Source: Lutjanus erythropterus (taxonomy: Eukaryota > Chordata > Actinopteri > Lutjaniformes > Lutjanidae). Taken from it: DNA of 64,000 nt. The stretch's first letter is position 1; each line of letters begins with the position of its first letter. The DNA lies in contig CM034597.1 in assembly GCA_020091685.1 (NCBI GenBank), forward strand, positions 2,922,646 through 2,986,645, written 5' to 3'. Position numbers and translations under genes: made by a program. The notes under the pieces are model-generated. The model was not told where the DNA came from and did not search any database. It worked only from the letters and a program-made list of their open reading frames with translations. Shown piece by piece: positions 54,301 through 60,300 of the stretch.

Positions 54301-57300
54301 TGAGAAGCAGGTACAACATCAGAATCTGCCTGGTCCCTCCATTCCAAGATATTTAAAAAATGGGCAATCCTTTATTTAAAGGGCTGTGCATAAGACTGCC
54401 ATTCACTGTCATAACCATACCATGTCATGAACATGAAATCTATGTTTAAGATTGTTATCATTAGGTGTCGTTCGTTCATGAGGTCTTTAAAGTGTAGCTG
54501 ACATTGTTCGAAATGTCTTTGCTATGACAATTTGACATTAACCAAGACAAGGAAACACTTTCAGTGTCTTTGTTATGACAACTTGACATTACCCAAGACA
54601 ACAAAACCCTTTGAATGTCTTTCTTATGACAACTTGACATTAACCAAGACAACATAGCCTGTTGATAGGCTCATTCGAGATGAGCTGCGCCTCGCCTGGA
54701 AAGTAGACGACATCAGGCGGCCAAAGCAGGAAGCAGTGATGAAAAGCTGCAGTCAAATCAGATGCTTTCGGGCAGCCTTCAGAGAAAATAGAGGAAGAGA
54801 CACTAAAGTCCTGTTAGATCACCTGTAGGCTACCTGTAATCCTGCAGCCCACAGTTATAACAGAAGAGATAAAGTGTGTTCATGATCGCTGATTGAAGTT
54901 GAAATAGAAGTGATCCCCCTACTGTCACATGATCCTCTGTTCTTTCATCTGCCTTGTAAAGCACTTTGTAACTGTTCATCTGATAAGTCATATATATAAC
55001 CTTTATTATTAGTATTATTATTATGACCAGACATTATGCTTGTTAACAGATTAAAACTTCATTGCACAAAAGATGACTAATATATCTAGCATTAAATATT
55101 ACAATTACACAGATAGTATTTTATACAACATGTGGTGTTTGTTGTCAAAATTAAGAGCAAATCAGAGCCTGTCAGCTCATCAACTATTGTCTTTGTTATG
55201 ACAACTTTACAATAACTAAGACAACATAACCTGTCAGAGTCTTCCTTATGACAACTCGACATTAACCAAGAAAACCTAACCTGTCCGTGTTTTGTATTAC
55301 TTGACTTGCCTCAAGGTAAAGAGTCAATGAGCATGGATGCTTGGCCCACTCCAAATTTTAGTCCATGAAACAAACTCCATCATCACGTTATCATATCATC
55401 AGAAATCAACTTTTACTTGTGTGGCAAAACCTCTTCTGGAAATTTCCCCTTAGCTGTTTTGTTGATATACATCTCCAGTGTCATTCTGTCTATCTTGGCT
55501 CTTGCCTCACTGCTTTTGCATCATGGGCACGTTTTACCTCACAACCTCCACTATAACAAAATTGTTGGTGGTTCAGATCCACAATTATGCTAAGTTTGTG
55601 ATCTTATTTTGTATCTTACATTGACTTCAATTAACATTTAATAATGTTCATAAAGTATTTTTTTTAATTAAGATACAAGTCTGATAACTTCAGTTAATAA
55701 TCGGTACATTTCTAAAGATACACAACTCTAACAAAGACTAAAAGTAAGAGAAGTAGTGTGAAAAAATAGGGAAGAGTGTTGAAAGTATCAGGATTGGCAC
55801 TGTGTGGGAGGAGACGGAGCTCTGGTGTCACAGTCAGTTGGTCTTTCTGAACAGAACTTTAAAAATCATTAGAGTTACTTCAGTGTTGCAGAAGAAAATC
55901 AGAGTGGGATGAGAGGAGGGTACCTTGATGCCACCTTTGGCCTTGCGTATGTTCTTCTTTTTGTTGGGGTCAGCTTCAGCCGGCTGCTTGCCACTGTTAG
56001 AGTTATCAGAAGCTCTGCGGGCCAGAGCTGAAATAAGTCAAGAGATCACAGCGTAAGAAACCTCTTTCATCAGAGCTTGTGTTAGTTTGCATGCACTGGA
56101 TCTTAAAGCTGCATAAAAGTGTTCATTATTACAAAATCCGACTCACGCTGCTGGCCCCCTGTGGTCCTTGGGGGGTTCTTCAGTGAGGGCCGTTTGGGAG
56201 AGGATTCAGGCCGCGGAGCGACAGGCTGGACGGGCCTCGTCTGTTTAGCTGATAGTCTCTTCAGACTGACGTGCCGCTTCTCAAACATCTCCTGGACGTC
56301 CTCCAGACGTTTCAGCGCCTTCAGGACACTGGCCTGCAGGCACAGAGCTCACCATCATTTCTACTACACAACATCCAGTCATCCTGAAAACCAGTGCTTC
56401 TGTGCACCCATACCTTGATGTCCTCAGACAGGACGACCTCAAACTGGTTGTGGAGGTTCCTCAGTTCGGTCAGCTGGTTCTTTTCTGCTGACTCCAGGAA
56501 GCATTCGATGTCGGTCAGAGCGGACTCTGCACCTTCCTGTGACTGACACTTATCCACAGCCTGGGAGGCCAGCAGGTAAATGCCAGACTCACACCACTGG
56601 TTCACCTTGGACACAGCAAGAAAATCAAACAGGTTCAAACTAGAGATACACGATACACCTTTTTTCAGCTTCCAAGCAGATTGTGATATTTTAATTTGGA
56701 TATCTGCTGATACTGATATCAGTATCAGCTACATTAGCTACAACTTGCTGTGTGCTGCTTCTCTGGTTTGTTCAGTTTTTTGTGTATCGAGGCTGAACTA
56801 TCTCCAACATACTGAGTTGTTATTCGCTCATTCAGTTGTATCAAGTTATGAGCTCCAGTTAGACTCACAAAATTCTGGGTACTAAAAAAATTGTGGGACT
56901 ACATGATAGCTTTGTATAACTGCTTCATTACTATTTTATTAATGTAATTAATTGTGCTGGGGATCTAAAAATTACATCATTACATATTTATAAGTCATAA
57001 AAACATCAAACTATGGAATCTGGATCAGTACACTACATGATGTCAGTCTGATGTCCAGTAGGTGAAATGACTCTCCCTAGTTCAGTCTATAAAGACTTGA
57101 CCTGGGAAGCAGAGGGTTGTTGGTTCAAATCCAGCACAGACTTGACAGACAGACTAAATATTTACCAGAGGATTCTGGTTCAGTACAACATGGGTCTTGA
57201 TTTTGTAGTTTTGGTGAAACATTGCAGCACTTAAGTTAGACATGCTATAAACAAGGCAGCAGTAAATCCTACAGAAGCCTACAGCAGCAAGTGAGAAATA

Positions 57301-60300
57301 AAAAAAAACATCTGTGATCTATTTTCTAAGTCTGATCTAATTTGTTTACTCTCCTGTGTTCATGACTTAAGAGCAGGGGAAAAAATAGCCAGGATAATCT
57401 TTCTAAGTTCTTTATGTCCTTAATTCTTAAATTCCTTAAAGGTATAATCTGCAACATTTTCCTAAAGAAAACAATGTATAGACACAATCCCTTTCAATCA
57501 TCACTTATGACTCACTAGAAAAGTGTGGTGGTGTCAATCTGCAGAGACCCTGCAGCCCTGTATCTCCTCACTTTTCTCATTGTTTTACTGTATGATGGAA
57601 GCTTCACCAACCAAAAACGTTGGTATTTGATATCCTGACGGTTATCCTGGCAAGAACATGTTTTTTCACTTTGAGTTGAAGGTAGAATTAGTAGGATTTG
57701 TCCGAGCTGCTCATGAAAAAACATGTTCTTGCCAGGATAACCGTGTCTCTCTCACCCCATGTTCTAAACAGGACCAAAAGCATTCAGGGTTTCTTCCAGG
57801 TTAGTTTTAACAACAAAAATTTTTATTATTGTTGTTGTTGCTGTCCTGGTAGAAAATGGGCCTTACCCCGTCAAAAAAAGAAAACGAAAAGACAGGAAAA
57901 GAGAAAAGGAAAAAAAAAACAGCCCAAACTGTTTTTCCCGTCCTGTTTCAGAGATGAAAAAAAACCACCTGTTTAGCAAATGACAAAAATAGTAAACATA
58001 GAGAGATTATCCTGGCAAAGCCCTTTTCTTATCATCAGTTTGTTTGTTTGTTTGTTTGGGGGTTTTTTTTTGCCTCTTTCGGCATCTGTAAAATCCAGAG
58101 GTCAAACTGGAAATGAATGCACCAGAAATGTCAGAAATAATATTAGTCACTGCAGTTGCACAGTAAATGGTTGTGTAAACAATTGCAGTAATAATAATTG
58201 CTTTACTTCTCTCTTTCAACTAAGTCTAGCTCGCCTGGCCCTGTGTTTATAGCCTGTCTGACCAGTCTAACTGCCTGCATATCTTCCCTTACTGATGTCT
58301 TTCCAGTGATGTCACCACGCTTTCAGAGCTCAGCTCAGAACTTCGTGACTACAGCAGAACTGAAAATGAGAACCGAGTTCAATGAAACCAGATCCCGTGT
58401 CATGGTTTTATGTTTAAATGTGGGGTTCAGAAAGTCCTCTGCGTTTGCAGTTCCTGTGTCGTTAGTGACAACCAGTGAACGCATAATGAGTGAAATGAAA
58501 ATAATAATAAACAGCTGATGACATAGCAATGCATTCAGCTGCTAAAGAGTGAGATATTTTTCTCAGGAGGTGGTGGAGACCAAATCAGAACTAAAACAGA
58601 CTGAAGATTGCACTTTAAATTATTGCTTATGTTGTGCTGTGTCTGCTGGATGAACAAAGAGGCAGCTGTTTCCTATCTCATTTCCCATAAGATGATAATA
58701 TGTTGACACACTTGGATAGAATGCTTAAGTCACTTTGGAAAAAATATGCATGGCAACAACATCAATAAAGTCTCAGTTTGTGGTATGTTTGTCGTAGTTT
58801 AGTTACAGGAAAGAATTAAAAAATAGGTCCAAACATTTGGCACATAAGAATGTATGTATGTACGTATTACGGATGCGCGTGATTAGTCGACTATACGATT
58901 AAATGTCCCCATCTTTGCTAGTCGGCACCAGAAATACTAGTCATTTAAACTATTTATCAATATTTCATTCATGCACGATGGCAGTTATCTGTTGCCAGTA
59001 GTTGGGGCTGTGGCACTGTCAGACAGCAGCCCCTATCACCCAGCATGTACGCCCCTATCGCCTAGGCAACCCCAGATGTCTATATCAGCAAAGTCGGACA
59101 GATGACAGCTCGTAAAACCAGCGTGGTTTGGCAGTGTTTTAATTTAGAAAATGGAAATAATGTTGAATGTAGACTGTGACAGAATAAGCTGATATATATT
59201 CACTTGACTAGAGAAACATGACCACATTAAGCACAGACACAGACATAAACCTGCAAGTTGAGCTGCTGCTACTGCTGCTGCTAGCACTGCTAACGTTAGC
59301 CACACTGTGTGTCAGGCTGGCAAATTTTGCGTTTAATCGACAGGGAAATTAGTCGCCAGGAACATCCCTGGTATATATACCTATAGAGAGATTTAAAAAG
59401 GTTATGACATGACAACGGATATAGCAGTTTAGAATGCTGTCTTCTTTTCATCACTCACTCATCTCATTTGCTCTATCCATTGTCATGTTTTAACTTTGTT
59501 ATGTCTATCTTTAGATAAAAATCTAAAATATTATGCCTTCAGTGTTGCTTTGTCTTTGTATTGTCTTTGGTATTGAAAATAGTAGTGAATATTGATATTT
59601 TTTTAAATAAATTGGAAATTCACAGACAGAGACAGCAGATCAATCATCATTAAATAATAGCAAGTCTTAAATAAAGATTTAGAACATATAAAAAGACTCA
59701 GCAGCCTTCAGTAAGTCAGCCAAAAACTGATTTAAGGCTGATCCAAAGTTAGTCTTAGGATCTATATCATACAAGCTATCGTGAATCTAACACCTTTCTG
59801 GATGTGGCGTCTGTAGATTGGTTTATAACATCCTCACCTTATCTATGCCCACATGTATCTGCAGGGATTTGGACAGGACATCCGTCTTTTTCTTGGCCTC
59901 GTTGCTGAAGTCGTCACAGACCCGTCGGAGCTCCACACATTTGGGTCGAATGGAGTCCACAGCATAGTGGTTGCTCTGGATCAGCTGGTCTCCATGCAGC
60001 GCGTGGAGCTGGGCCTTCTCTATTGTGGGCTGGAAGAAAAAAAAACACAATGTATTATGGCGTTTTTGTGTTAAAGGTCAAAATGATTCTTATGGCCGTT
60101 CTAGAAGTTATGGAATTCTGACACTTGTAGTAAGTAATGTAATTGTAATTGTGTGTGTGTGACTGACCTGAGCCTTCTCCTCCAGTGTTTTCAGTTCCTT
60201 TAACAGTTGTTCAACTCTGGCCACACAATCCCCGGTGTCTGATAGGCTGGTTAGGCTGTCCATCGAACTGTCTAGAGACACTTTGACCTGGAGAAATAAA

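Larger units (their letters stand above)
50574..55923. other. Intron between exons e9 and e8
   Basis: This 5.35-kb intron carries a common fish repeat (51990-52265), a duplicated block pair (53045-53480 and 55358-55750) and an interrupted minisatellite (54518-55300). I recognise nothing in 50574-51990, including the 152-codon minus frame at 51495-51953. Confidence 0.55.
56606..59837. other. Intron between exons e6 and e5
   Basis: This 3.2-kb intron holds a hAT-like fragment (about 56640-57040, starting AGAGATACACGATACACC), a SINE (57085-57200), the hairpin locus 57638-57744 inside repeat-like sequence, and a hAT-like element (58869-59371). No coding signal is seen. Confidence 0.55.
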
